Source of the DNA: Halobacillus kuroshimensis DSM 18393
GTDB lineage: Bacteria; Bacillota; Bacilli; Bacillales; Halobacillaceae
NCBI RefSeq assembly: GCF_000425705.1
Contig: NZ_AUDY01000008.1
Coordinates: 310,001-374,000, forward strand
Reading direction: 5' to 3'
DNA length: 64,000 bases
Shown: piece by piece, positions 8,644-17,801 of the stretch
Layout of the letters: each line of letters begins with the position of its first letter
How positions within the stretch are numbered: position 1 is the stretch's first letter
Position numbers and translations under genes: made by a program
Notes under the pieces: generated by a model
What the model was told of the DNA's origin: nothing
The model's input: the letters and a program-made list of their open reading frames with translations, nothing else
Database searches by the model: none

Positions 8644-8698
8644 ATCGATGACCAGCCGGCGGTACGTGCTTATCTCGTTCAAAGAAAGGGGCAGAAGC

Positions 8699-10444
8699 AT
8701 GGATCAACACAAAGAGCAGTTACGAAAACGTATAGAGGTGGCAGCCGGAAAACGACCCGCTGACAAGGTAATCAAGAATGGCCGGGTGATCGACGTCTTT
8801 AACCAGCGGGTGATGGAAAAGGATATCGCCATATTGGATGGTCTCATTGTCGGTCTGGGAAGCTATGATTCAGCTGCAGAAATCGTGGATGCCGGTGGAA
8901 AGTTCGTAGCTCCCGGCTTCATTGACGGACACGTTCATATGGAATCGTCCATGGTAAGACCGAGTGAATTTGCCAAAGTCGCTCTTTCTTGTGGAGTTAC
9001 GTCTGTTGTGACGGATCCACATGAAATCGCCAACGTCTGCGGAAAGGAAGGGATCCAGTTCATGATGGATGATGCGGCAGACAGCCTCTTAGATGTTTAT
9101 TTTATGCTGCCGTCCTGTGTGCCCGCCGCAAGCCTTGAACAGAACGGAGCGCACCTTTTGGCTGATGACCTCGAAGGTTTTTACAAAAATAAACAGGTGC
9201 TCGGACTCGCTGAAGTCATGGACTTCCCGGCTGTCGCATCAGGGGCAGAGGATATGGTGGACAAGCTGCTTACCGCGTCCCGTCTCGGTGTTCCGATTGA
9301 CGGCCATGGTGCAGGATTTGATGAGAGTGCCCTGAACATTTATAAGGCCGCCGGCATCACGACGGATCATGAATGCAATACAGGCGACGAAGCACTGGAG
9401 CGCATTGAACGGGGCATGCATGTCCTCATCCGGCAGGGATCGGCTTCCAAGGATCTTGCGTCCATTGTTCCTGTTGTGAACCAGCGCAATGCGCACAGGT
9501 TCCTTTTCTGCACCGATGATAAAGGCCTTGACGAATTAATGGAGGAAGGCAGCATCGATGATAACGTCCGGTTAAGCATAAAACATGGGATCGATCCGAT
9601 TCAGGCCGTGCAGATGGCGACAATCAACGCCGCGGAATGCTACGGTCTGAAGCGGAAGGGAGCAGTCGCCCCGGGGTATGAAGCGGACCTTGTTTTCTAT
9701 GATGATTTAGAAAACATACAGGTTCAAGCAGTGTATAAAGCAGGAGTGAAGGTGGCGGAGGCAGGGAGCTATGTTAGTGACCAGCGTGAAGCTGATCCTG
9801 TTGTTCCATCAGTCTGTGACACCGTTCATATTCCTGAAATGACAGAGGGTTCTCTTGATATCCCTGTCTCCAATCAGCAAGCCACGGTTATTGAAGTTGT
9901 TCTTAACCGTCTGCTGACGCACAAACGGAGCGAACGTGTGGATGTCGAAAACGGGTTGTTTGTCCCGTCACAGGAACATGACCAAAGCAAACTCGTCGTG
10001 GTCGAGCGTCATAAGAACACCGGGGACAGGGGCCTTGGTATTGTGAAAGGCCTTAAAATTGAGAACGGTGCGATTGCTTCAACAGTCGCCCATGACTCCC
10101 ACAACCTGGTGGCCGCAGGGACAAGTGACCAGGATATTTTAACAGCGGTCCATCACCTTCACGAGACAGGCGGAGGTCTTGCCGTCGTTCAAAACGGGGA
10201 AGTCCTTGCATCCGTGAAGCTGGAAATTGCCGGACTGATGTCTAAACAGGACGCCCCAATGCTTTATCAAGGATTGAAAAAAATCGACGGAGCCTTGGAA
10301 CGCGTATTAAAAAATGATGTGGATATCCACCCATTTTTGACCTTATCGTTCTTAACGCTCCCGGTCATACCAGAGCTCAAGCTGACAACGAAAGGATTGT
10401 TTGATACGACCCAGCAGAAGCATATCCCCGTCAGTTCATCCTGA
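8699..10444 (+). CDS. ade: Adenine deaminase
   Basis: Converts adenine to hypoxanthine and ammonia in purine salvage. It is 581 residues, the normal AdeC length. The amidohydrolase metal motif HVH is at residues 78-80 in GFIDGHVHMESSM, followed by TDPHEIANV and later DGHGAG and FCTDDK, which supply the other metal ligands and catalytic Asp. A C-terminal AdeC-specific domain follows (about 420-580). The ATG at 8699 has AAAGGGGC upstream; the longer frame from 8552 runs through the riboswitch terminator and is not coding. Expression is controlled by the purine riboswitch. Confidence 0.95.
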   Translation: MDQHKEQLRKRIEVAAGKRPADKVIKNGRVIDVFNQRVMEKDIAILDGLIVGLGSYDSAAEIVDAGGKFVAPGFIDGHVHMESSMVRPSEFAKVALSCGVTSVVTDPHEIANVCGKEGIQFMMDDAADSLLDVYFMLPSCVPAASLEQNGAHLLADDLEGFYKNKQVLGLAEVMDFPAVASGAEDMVDKLLTASRLGVPIDGHGAGFDESALNIYKAAGITTDHECNTGDEALERIERGMHVLIRQGSASKDLASIVPVVNQRNAHRFLFCTDDKGLDELMEEGSIDDNVRLSIKHGIDPIQAVQMATINAAECYGLKRKGAVAPGYEADLVFYDDLENIQVQAVYKAGVKVAEAGSYVSDQREADPVVPSVCDTVHIPEMTEGSLDIPVSNQQATVIEVVLNRLLTHKRSERVDVENGLFVPSQEHDQSKLVVVERHKNTGDRGLGIVKGLKIENGAIASTVAHDSHNLVAAGTSDQDILTAVHHLHETGGGLAVVQNGEVLASVKLEIAGLMSKQDAPMLYQGLKKIDGALERVLKNDVDIHPFLTLSFLTLPVIPELKLTTKGLFDTTQQKHIPVSSS

Positions 10445-10448
10445 ACAC

Positions 10449-10485
10449 GAAAAGCTGAAGAAGCACGTGTCTTCAGCTTTTTTCT
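10449..10485 (+). terminator. Terminator after ade
   Basis: The stem AAAGCTGAAGA/TCTTCAGCTTT is followed by a T-rich run. Confidence 0.9.
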
Positions 10486-10601
10486 TTTTTCCAGAGAGGA
10501 TATTGAGGATTGTGAGGGATTCTGAAATAATTGTCATAACCTGGGTTTCATCTGTTGCAGACAGCACATACTCTGCAAACCCTACAGAAAGAAGGGGTGC
10601 T

Positions 10602-10991
10602 ATGAAAAAGAAGGGATGGGTCATGACCGCCGTACTCGCTTTACTCATCATGAGCAGCTGTTCCAATCAGGAACGATATATCTATGAAGGGGATAGTGAA
10701 CATTGGCATGGAGAAATGGAAGTGAATGTCACGGAGAAAGAAACGACTGAAGATTTTGCTTTGATATTCAACGGTGATGTGGAGCAGCTGGGGGAAGCTG
10801 GTTATGTAACATACGAATATGAAATGATCACGTCTGGGGGGCGTGGAGAAATCAACTTCGAGAATACACCGGAAAGCAGGACATTTACGCACCATTCCGG
10901 CAGTAACTCTTCCGTGTTCACCAGTGATCAGACCATCCTAGTGACCGTCGAATGGGGAGGAAACAAAGAAGAATTTGAGTTGGAGAAGTAA
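10602..10991 (+). CDS. Small lipoprotein, unknown function
   Basis: 129 residues. A lysine-rich N-terminus, a hydrophobic stretch and the lipobox-like end IMSSC (Cys21) indicate a lipoprotein signal peptide, so the mature protein is anchored on the outer face of the membrane. The mature part is acidic and beta-rich, without recognised motifs. GAAGGGG lies before the ATG at 10602. The reading frame extends upstream to 10401 but overlaps the ade terminator. Confidence 0.75.
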   Translation: MKKKGWVMTAVLALLIMSSCSNQERYIYEGDSEHWHGEMEVNVTEKETTEDFALIFNGDVEQLGEAGYVTYEYEMITSGGRGEINFENTPESRTFTHHSGSNSSVFTSDQTILVTVEWGGNKEEFELEK

Positions 10992-11142
10992 CAGTCACGT
11001 CATTGCTTATTGGCTGCAAAACAGGTTTATCTATGTACCTCAAAGTGAATCATTTACGGACCTGCCTTTTCTATTCGCTCCCAATATAAGAAGCTGCTAG
11101 AAAAGGAAGATGACATTTTTGTTGGAGATGGGAGGAAAATCT

Positions 11143-11958
11143 ATGAAAAACACCTTGTACATTATTATTGGATCTCTTCTATTTGCGCTGGCTGTCACGC
11201 AGCTGGCGATGCCGAACTCCATTGCTGAAGGCGGCATTGTCGGTGCTTCTCTTTTGATTTACTACAGCACCGGAGTCTCCCCCGGGATTACCACACCGAT
11301 CATATTCGTCGCCCTGCTTGGTGTCGGCATCCGGTATCTACCGAAGTCGATGGTAATCAAAACTGTTTTTAATGTGGCCTTATTTTCCTTTTTCCTATGG
11401 TTTTTCGAACACATCTGGGCGTATCCGATCGAAGATGCCCTGCTTGCCGCCATTTTTGCCGGGGTTATTACCGGAATCGGTTTCGGTTTCATTTATCAGG
11501 CCGGCAGTTCAGTCGGAGGGACCTCTATTATCGCCCGGATGCTCAACCATCAGCTCGGGTGGGATTTGACCGGAGTGACGTTCGCGCTTGATGCGATGGT
11601 CGTTGTTGCGGGTATCTTTATCATCGGTCCCATCTCCACCATGTACACGCTGATTACCTTGTACGTTGGAAAGATCGTGACGGACTTTGTGCTCGGTGGC
11701 TTTGACTCTAAAAAAGCGATCAATATCATTTCTCCGAAGACGGAGGAAATTTCTCAGCGGATTACAACGGAACTTGCCTCCAGTGCGACGCTGTTTTATG
11801 GAACAGGTGAATATTCCAAGGAGGAGCGCCGGGTGCTGTACATCATTGTCCATACCCACCGTCTTCTTAAGCTGAAGCGGGTTGTAAAAGAAACCGACCC
11901 TGACGCCTTTATTGTTGTGCACAATGTGAAGGACGTGTCGGGTGGATTTATTTCATAG
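11143..11958 (+). CDS. YitT-family membrane protein
   Basis: 271 residues: five membrane helices in about residues 5-180 (YitT/DUF161 part, with the EGGIVGASL and AGSSVGGTSI motifs) and a soluble C-terminal DUF2179 domain (about 200-270). Family members are common in Firmicutes, often in several copies; a transport role is suspected but unproven. GGGAGG precedes the ATG at 11143, which begins a proper membrane N-terminus; the earlier ATG at 11110 adds eleven residues and is less likely. Confidence 0.88.
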   Translation: MKNTLYIIIGSLLFALAVTQLAMPNSIAEGGIVGASLLIYYSTGVSPGITTPIIFVALLGVGIRYLPKSMVIKTVFNVALFSFFLWFFEHIWAYPIEDALLAAIFAGVITGIGFGFIYQAGSSVGGTSIIARMLNHQLGWDLTGVTFALDAMVVVAGIFIIGPISTMYTLITLYVGKIVTDFVLGGFDSKKAINIISPKTEEISQRITTELASSATLFYGTGEYSKEERRVLYIIVHTHRLLKLKRVVKETDPDAFIVVHNVKDVSGGFIS

Positions 11959-11964
11959 GTTCTT

Positions 11965-12003
11965 AGAAAAGCAGTTATTCGTTTTGAATAACTGCTTTTC
12001 TTA
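11965..12003 (+). terminator. Terminator after the yitT-like gene
   Basis: The stem GAAAAGCAGTTATTC/GAATAACTGCTTTTC is a perfect 15-bp repeat with a short loop and T-rich tail. Confidence 0.9.
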
Positions 12004-12153
12004 GCCTTCTTGTAAACCATTCTCATTGATTACGATAGATGGACCGTCTGATAAACACTCTATATTTAAATGGTAATTAAAGGATTGTGACACACTCTCA
12101 TAGAAATTATTTTATATAATTAATTTCGCATTTGAAAGGAGCGCATCCATTAA

Positions 12154-12615
12154 ATGAAACGTACATTTGATTTTAAATATGGTGGTAAGGTGCATGTTAT
12201 TGTAGATGATGAATTCGTAACATTTTATAGAAAAAGAAAATCTGCTAAATTTTATAAAAAGAATGGCTTAAATCCTCAAGATTCCATTCGGATTGCTGAT
12301 ATCAACGGTATCCAGTATAAGGAGCCCAAAATGCTTTCCGGTTACATTCGTTTTGTAATTGAAACAGACAACCAAGTTAAAATTCATAAACCATTAACTG
12401 ATCCCAATACTATTGTTTTTGATAAAAAGGAAGTACGCCAAGCAGAGCAGCTGAAAGCGCTTATGGAAGGGTTGATTCAAAACCATGCTGGTAAACAAGA
12501 GGCGGCGTCTTCTATAGGTGCCGCAGGTGAAATTGAAAAACTGTATGAATTAAAAGAAAAGGGCATTATAACTAATAAGCAATTTGAAGAGCGAAAAGAA
12601 AAATTACTGCGGTGA
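12154..12615 (+). CDS. PH-like protein with C-terminal SHOCT domain
   Basis: 153 residues. The N-terminal part (about 1-110) resembles DUF4429/PH-like beta-sandwich domains (strand-rich, with phospholipid-binding type folds). The last 28 residues form the SHOCT motif (L..LKEKGIIT..QFE..K..LL), a short helical hairpin found at the ends of many bacterial proteins and thought to drive oligomerisation. GAAAGGAG precedes the ATG. A stand-alone gene of unknown function. Confidence 0.8.
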   Translation: MKRTFDFKYGGKVHVIVDDEFVTFYRKRKSAKFYKKNGLNPQDSIRIADINGIQYKEPKMLSGYIRFVIETDNQVKIHKPLTDPNTIVFDKKEVRQAEQLKALMEGLIQNHAGKQEAASSIGAAGEIEKLYELKEKGIITNKQFEERKEKLLR

Positions 12616-13267
12616 TTCCCCCATCGATCTTTAATAGTTTATCTATATTGCTCTTGTAGGAGACGAATAATCAGTTATTATAGTACTAAGTCTCATTTGG
12701 AGCAATCATCCTTTTTGTATTGCCATTAATCTTCTGTTCTATAAATGAGTTTTTACATCCCCTGGAAAATAAACTGAGAATATATCAGTAACCCAACAGA
12801 GTAACTTCCCTCACGTAATGTGGAAGTTACTCTTTTTTCTAATCCAAAAACACGAAGCATTTATTATGTATTTGAATCAGGAAGGTGATTTTAATTCTTT
12901 GTCGAAGAGGAGCGTAAGAAGAGAAAGGATATAGGGTAAACAAGGAAGCATGGAAAAAGACCAGATCCAGCTCACGACCATTGGGGACACTGTTAAAAAG
13001 GTTTGTGAACAAAGACGGCTGAACGATGCCATATAAGGCCATTCCGGTCCGTTTCTGCAAGCGTACATTTTCCCAGCGATGAGTGGGAGTCAGGAACACG
13101 AGTTCCTTATCTTTCTGTCAATACCCGGAAGATCAATGGCAGGAGAGAGTTACCAGTATACGGAGGAATGGTGAGTAAAAACAATTCTACGATTTATTAT
13201 GAAAATCGTAGAATGAATGGAACAAGCTTATATGTTAGACAACATCCAAAGATAAGGAGAGGGTATC
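12616..13267. other. Long non-coding or decayed region
   Basis: A clear terminator lies at 12801-12838. After it no reading frame looks convincing on either strand. A plus-strand run of about 28 codons starts at the ATG at 12950 after AAGGAAG and then hits a stop, with further open stretches in other frames to about 13160. This looks like a decayed gene, but its family was not recognised. Confidence 0.4.
12801..12838 (+). terminator. Terminator
   Basis: The stem GTAACTTCC/GGAAGTTAC is followed by TCTTTTTT. It lies about 185 bases after the SHOCT protein gene. Confidence 0.8.
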
Positions 13268-13425
13268 ATCGATTTCGCTCTTTTATTTGGTGTGCTGCTG
13301 ACCTTGTTTTCACTCGTCACCATTGGGAAGGTAAAGGAGAAAATACTTTTCAGCGGATCATTCACATCGGGTGTCTGATCACAGGCATCGTTTTATTAAC
13401 TGGTTTTATCATTCAGTTTCAATAA
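13268..13425 (+). pseudogene. Frameshifted two-helix membrane protein
   Basis: A good ribosome binding site (AAGGAGAG) is followed by ATC where a start codon is expected. The frame then encodes a membrane helix ending in GKVKE, and after the run GAGAAAATAC the next helix (IGCLITGIVLLTGFI) continues in another frame. One extra A in the AAAA run would restore a single protein of about 53 residues. The missing start codon and the frameshift together suggest a dead gene; a sequencing error in the A-run is possible. Confidence 0.45.
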
Positions 13426-13457
13426 TTTATTGGAAAATATTAAGAGGAGGCTCATGC

Positions 13458-13574
13458 TTGATTACCATCGCTTTAGCATTCATCGCTATCGTCCTTATTG
13501 TCATTGCCCGTAACCTGCAGTTTATTGGCAAACAGTTGAAAAAGATTGCGGAAAATGATCGTCATGATGGATAA
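13458..13574 (+). CDS. 38-residue membrane peptide, TTG start
   Basis: GAGGAGG lies 8 bases before TTG at 13458. The peptide has one hydrophobic helix (about residues 2-18) and a charged amphipathic tail rich in Lys, Glu and Asp. It follows the broken two-helix gene by 32 bases. No family recognised. Confidence 0.55.
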   Translation: MITIALAFIAIVLIVIARNLQFIGKQLKKIAENDRHDG

Positions 13575-13694
13575 AAGGCTCCGTCCGTGTCTGAGCCTGT
13601 GCTGACCATCCAGCGCCCTATTTGGAAAAAAGGGAGCACTATATTTTGGGTTGAGATATGATAGGAACAAAGGAACGGTAAAGGAGGAAAAAGT

Positions 13695-14258
13695 ATGTCT
13701 AAGGGAAAGCTTTTATCTCAAGAGGAAAGTGATCAGCTTCTATCTTCATTGAAGCAGCGTTTTAAGAAGCACCCGGAACGTCATCAGGAAATTCAGTGGG
13801 GTGATGTAGAAAGAAAGCTGAACGCACATCCTGAGAAAACAGCTGTGCTTTATCGTATGGAAGAGACGGGCGGTGAGCCGGATGTGGTGCTTTACGATGA
13901 AGAGAAAGATGAGCTTGTCTTTTTTGACTGTGTGAAGGAAAGTCCAAAAGGGCGGAGAAGCGTCTGCTATGATCGGGAGGCGCTGGATACGAGAAAGAAA
14001 TACAAACCGGAAACCTCGGCAGTGGATCTGGCCGGGGACATCGGCATCGAAATGCTTTCTGAACAGGAATACCGTTTTCTTCAGGAAACGGGAGAATATG
14101 ATACGAAAACATCCAGCTGGGTAAAAACGCCGGACGATATCCGCTCCAAAGGTGGGGCCATTTTCTGCGACCTCCGTTACGGACGTGTATTCACCTATCA
14201 TAACGGTGCGGAATCCTACTATGCCGCCCGCGGATTCAGAGGGTCACTCCGGTTATAA
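13695..14258 (+). CDS. DUF4256 family protein
   Basis: 187 residues, soluble and charged. It matches the DUF4256 layout: an N-terminal helix with LKQRFKKHPERH, the W(G)DVE..L.....K...L..ME.TGGEPDVV segment, a FFDC..ESP.GRRS.CYD core and the C-terminal DLRYGRVF.YHNGAESYY segment. The conserved Cys, Asp and His residues suggest an enzyme, but no activity is known. GGAGGAAAAAGT precedes the ATG. The next gene begins 18 bases on, so they are probably cotranscribed. Confidence 0.88.
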   Translation: MSKGKLLSQEESDQLLSSLKQRFKKHPERHQEIQWGDVERKLNAHPEKTAVLYRMEETGGEPDVVLYDEEKDELVFFDCVKESPKGRRSVCYDREALDTRKKYKPETSAVDLAGDIGIEMLSEQEYRFLQETGEYDTKTSSWVKTPDDIRSKGGAIFCDLRYGRVFTYHNGAESYYAARGFRGSLRL

Positions 14259-14276
14259 AAAGAGAAAGGGGATTCG

Positions 14277-15068
14277 ATGAAATACGCCGTATCCGTAACC
14301 GATACATCCAAAGTACAATCTATTGAAAAAAGCGGAAAGCTGATATTGAAAGAGCTTGAAAGGTTTTCTGAGCAGCTCAGGACAATTTCCTCGTATAATT
14401 CACCGCGGGGCATCGTTTTTCATGATGTTCCGTCTGCAACAGAACTTTATTCGACCATTCCGCTTCCGGCGTATACGTCCAGGGATCTGATTCATCTTCA
14501 TCCTGTGGTAGAGACGTGGAAAGAGCTGTATAGACCAAGTGCTGCAGGAGTACCGGAAGCGGAGAAGTATTATGACAGCCTGACCGTAAAAGATGTGGCT
14601 GTGATTGCCGCTCATGAACTCACTCACCACGCCGATGTTTTTCACTCTGAATTTGAAACATGGGATGAAGAAGATGCCCGGGATATGTGGTTTGAAGAGG
14701 GGCTCTGCTTTTACATACCGAGAATGCTGATGTTGAGTAAAGACAGGTGCCAAACCATCATGGAAGTGGAACGCTTATTGATCGACAAATATAAGGAAGA
14801 ATACGGCACATATCCGCTTGATCAATTCGGAGCTGCGGGATACCGGGGAGGAAGCAGTGAGGCGCTATCCGCCGCTTTTTATGATTACTGGAGAAGTACC
14901 CACGTCGTCTCCGTACTCGTAGAAAAATACTGCGGAGGAAGTGTCCATTCGCTACTGGGTATCTATCGTGAGTGGGTGGAGGGGACTTCGGATGAAAGTC
15001 TGCAGCAGTTTTTTGTGACGTACTTCTCTCTTACAAAAAAAGAGTCGGAAGCGCTGTGGTTGCTGTAG
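14277..15068 (+). CDS. Putative HEXXH zinc metallopeptidase
   Basis: 263 residues, no signal peptide. The segment AAHELTHHADV (about residues 112-122) contains the HEXXH zinc motif, and the GLCFYIPRM segment with the preceding Glu-Glu about 22 residues later resembles the third-ligand helix of gluzincin-like peptidases. A C-terminal helical part contains GGSVHSLLG. The architecture resembles the peptidase-MA group, but a specific family was not recognised. It follows the DUF4256 gene. Confidence 0.65.
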   Translation: MKYAVSVTDTSKVQSIEKSGKLILKELERFSEQLRTISSYNSPRGIVFHDVPSATELYSTIPLPAYTSRDLIHLHPVVETWKELYRPSAAGVPEAEKYYDSLTVKDVAVIAAHELTHHADVFHSEFETWDEEDARDMWFEEGLCFYIPRMLMLSKDRCQTIMEVERLLIDKYKEEYGTYPLDQFGAAGYRGGSSEALSAAFYDYWRSTHVVSVLVEKYCGGSVHSLLGIYREWVEGTSDESLQQFFVTYFSLTKKESEALWLL

Positions 15069-15443
15069 ATCGGACTATGTCTCTGATGAAAGTGCCGGCG
15101 GCGATGGCTCTGAGAGAGGATGTGACCGCTTTGTACATAGCATGGGAGATCCCCCGGATGGAAGGGCTTCCCGCTCCTGGTGGGTTGCATTTCAATCAAT
15201 CAACCACTACCCATTTATCTCCATAATCTTCTCTGCTTCTCTCTTGATTTTCTTACTGGTTGGGTACGGTTACTGGTTAGAAAGCTGCCGGTTCGATATG
15301 TGGCATTGTTCCTGTATTCATTGTTTTAGAAATGAAGATTGCGCTTATATCAAGGATAGTCTATCAGAGAAAACATCCTTGCATGTAAATAAGAATATCT
15401 TGGAGTTAAAAGAAGGCTGGAAAATGGGATGAGGGCAGAAATC
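15069..15443. other. Intergenic region with open-frame fragments
   Basis: Several short open stretches occur: a 46-codon frame from ATG 15086 and a longer frame from 15142 with one hydrophobic segment. None has a ribosome binding site, and codon use is poor. A membrane-like stretch continues in different frames (15200-15390), so this may be a decayed membrane gene. Confidence 0.35.
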
Positions 15444-15803
15444 ATGAATAAATTCATGAGATATTTAATGGAGCATAAAAGGCTTACAATTTTAATAGGG
15501 ATTATCTGCGTGATAGTAGGTTTTATCCTGCAAGAATTTCTCTTACACTTAGAGTTTTACTTCGTTAATGATACTCTAACTATAATCTTTATGGGAATTG
15601 GATTTTGTTTACTCATTATACCTATTCTTAGTGAAAATGTAGATAGAATTAAAGTAGTCGTCATTAAATCATTGTCAATCTTTTTTCTAATAATATTAGT
15701 TAGTAGCATTCTTACAAAAATGAATGTGTCTAATGATTCATGGGTTAGAACTATATGTATTGTTTCGACCAGTTTGTTACTGTTAGTGAAAGTTAAGAAA
15801 TAG
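15444..15803 (+). CDS. Small integral membrane protein
   Basis: 119 residues with four predicted helices (about 14-32, 42-60, 76-92, 103-117) and short loops. The region is much richer in A+T than the flanks. ATG at 15444 has GAGGGC upstream; an ATG at 15429 in the same frame is also possible. No family recognised. Confidence 0.6.
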   Translation: MNKFMRYLMEHKRLTILIGIICVIVGFILQEFLLHLEFYFVNDTLTIIFMGIGFCLLIIPILSENVDRIKVVVIKSLSIFFLIILVSSILTKMNVSNDSWVRTICIVSTSLLLLVKVKK

Positions 15804-15924
15804 CATTCCTGTTCAATTAATTATTATTCCAGTAGGGGTTTTTTCAGCTCTATGAGGTCGATGTAAGTATATTTCGTTGACTTCTTCAGCTATTTTCCTA
15901 AATCCAGTTTTAATAAAAAGAAGG

Positions 15925-15967
15925 ATACAACGGCAGACCATAATAATTAAATGGTCTGCCGTTGTAT
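15925..15967. terminator. Long perfect inverted repeat, likely terminator
   Basis: Two perfect 17-base arms (ATACAACGGCAGACCAT and its complement) enclose a 9-base loop. The T-rich sequence after it (TAGTTTGTTTG) is compatible with a terminator for the preceding membrane gene. Confidence 0.6.
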
Positions 15968-16097
15968 TAGTTTGTTTGTAGAGGACTTAGTTTCGAGGTA
16001 ACTACAATGAAGAAGACTTCTTTAATCTCAAAAAATTTTGGTCCGTTGAAAAAGTAGATGATAATATGTGTGTGAATATATTTCGAGGAGATGGACA

Positions 16098-16721
16098 ATG
16101 AAAAGGTTTATACTGACTTCTTTAATGCTTCCTTGTTTATTTTTAGTAGGTTGCAGTGAAGTAAACCAAAAAGATGAGGTAAATCAATCTCAAAAAGAAG
16201 GGGATACGATTCAAGAGCATCAAAAAAAACAAAATGTTGAGAAGGACCATGAAGAAAGTGAAAAAAATACATCTGGTGGGAACTTTGAAGCAGTTGCTCA
16301 AAAGGAAGATATAGAAGAAGTTAAAATAGGCCCTTTAACTATAAATGTGGTTGTCTCTAATTTAGTTACAGGTACCATAACAGATCCAATCATACTTAAT
16401 AAAATAGGAAAAGAAAATATTGACTACATAAACATAGGATTGGACATTGATACAACAGATGAGGATATTAACTTCTCTAGTGAGCACTTAAAGTTAACTA
16501 CCAATACAGGTGAAACCTTTGAATCCCCTCACGACTTTATGAGTGATCAAGTGGAAATGCAGTATATTAAGGAAAGTTTTACAAGGTCTCGAATGATTGC
16601 TTATCTGTTCGAAACTTCGACAGTCGAAGATATTGAAAGTGTTGATTTACTTATAAAGGCTCCTACGGATAGTAATGGTCAACCTCTGGGTGAAGATGCG
16701 AATATAAAAATCGATTTTTAG
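16098..16721 (+). CDS. Lipoprotein, unknown function
   Basis: 207 residues. The start at 16098 follows CGAGGAG and opens a clean lipoprotein signal (MKRF..., lipobox LVGC). Residues about 22-75 are a low-complexity Lys/Glu/Gln/Asn linker, and the remainder is a beta-rich domain that resembles immunoglobulin-like extracellular domains in spacing (similar to DUF5068-type lipoproteins), without firm assignment. Anchored outside the membrane. Confidence 0.75.
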   Translation: MKRFILTSLMLPCLFLVGCSEVNQKDEVNQSQKEGDTIQEHQKKQNVEKDHEESEKNTSGGNFEAVAQKEDIEEVKIGPLTINVVVSNLVTGTITDPIILNKIGKENIDYINIGLDIDTTDEDINFSSEHLKLTTNTGETFESPHDFMSDQVEMQYIKESFTRSRMIAYLFETSTVEDIESVDLLIKAPTDSNGQPLGEDANIKIDF

Positions 16722-16931
16722 CGGTCTATGGACTATGTCCTTAAGATTTTGAAAAATTGTATTTTCATCTCGATATCATGCTTTACGCGTAAGGGGGCTG
16801 TATTGTAATATCGTGAAACGGATGGAAATGATGTCACATTAGAACGTCAACACTGTTCTTTGTAGACACCTTAATGATGTAGATTGATTAAAATCATTAA
16901 ATTGTTACATTTGGAAGGTAGGAGGTCTATA

Positions 16932-17201
16932 ATGGCGAATAAATACATACATACGATTAATATAATTATAGGCGTATTGGTTGTAGGTTTCAGCGTTTTC
17001 TTAGCTTGGGCTGTCGCAGCATTTGCTCCTGAAGAAAATGCTGCAATAATTTTTATTCCAATACTGGTAACGGCCGTTTGGGGTGTAGGTTATTTGGTAC
17101 AGCTTAAATATAATACATTAAAAAATGTAATGATTATGGTCCCTATTGAAGCCATCATATTTTACCTGATCATAACAAAAACCTCATCACTTATTAATTA
17201 A
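16932..17201 (+). CDS. Small three-helix membrane protein
   Basis: 89 residues with helices at about 9-32, 35-52 and 64-84. AGGAGG lies 8 bases before the ATG at 16932; an upstream in-frame ATG at 16884 lacks such a site. No family recognised. Confidence 0.7.
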   Translation: MANKYIHTINIIIGVLVVGFSVFLAWAVAAFAPEENAAIIFIPILVTAVWGVGYLVQLKYNTLKNVMIMVPIEAIIFYLIITKTSSLIN

Positions 17202-17466
17202 ATCTGCACTAAAACCCCATTTTATGAAAAGAGGGGGCTCTTGTTCAATAAAAGCGTTCGCCTTATTAAATAAGTATTGGATTATATGCGTAATCGATCT
17301 ACTCATCATTCATAATCTATGGGTTTACTGGGGCTTGCTAGCGCTTACCTATTATTTCCGGTTGGATACAGGGATTATTTCAGATATGGGGTGTCTTTTT
17401 ATGTGAACGATGGCGGTTGCATTTATTTTCATAACAATAATATTGAAACAAGGAAGGAAGAATCTA

Positions 17467-17628
17467 ATGGAAAAGCTTATTGAGCAAAATAATGATGAAA
17501 TAATCATAAAGTATATGGTAGTTAGTGTTTTCTCCTTGCTGACTTTAAGGAAGTTTAAGAAAGTAGAGAAAATAAGAAAAGATTTAAAAAAACAGCAAAA
17601 ACTAAACCGTGATTCTCATAGAATGTAA
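17467..17628 (+). CDS. Small basic protein with one hydrophobic segment
   Basis: 53 residues: an acidic N-terminus, a hydrophobic segment (about 14-26) and a very basic C-terminal half (Lys/Arg about one in three). AAGGAAGGA precedes the ATG at 17467. The frame is open to 17410 but without a start site. Unknown function. Confidence 0.5.
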   Translation: MEKLIEQNNDEIIIKYMVVSVFSLLTLRKFKKVEKIRKDLKKQQKLNRDSHRM

Positions 17629-17801
17629 GGAATAACATAAATTGCACTAATAAGGGGCTGTTTCTCGATAGATTTTTTGTTTATATACAAAACATCATGT
17701 TTGCAAAGCTGACATGTCAAAGGGAGATTTAAGTAGTCAGAGGTCCTGCAGGATATAAGATAATTGATAATAATGTTCTTCATAATCTTGTAAACGACGG
17801 T

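Noticed and set aside
8552-8698. Longer N-terminus for adenine deaminase
   Set aside because: The frame runs through the riboswitch terminator and lacks family similarity.
12839-13099. 86-codon minus-strand frame
   Set aside because: No start signal on the minus strand and no recognisable protein features.
15142-15432. 96-codon plus-strand frame with one hydrophobic segment
   Set aside because: No ribosome binding site, poor codon use and membrane-like sequence that continues in other frames; more likely decayed DNA.
17224-17406. 60-codon frame after the 16932-17201 gene
   Set aside because: The start lies in a terminator-like C/G-rich stretch with no ribosome binding site.
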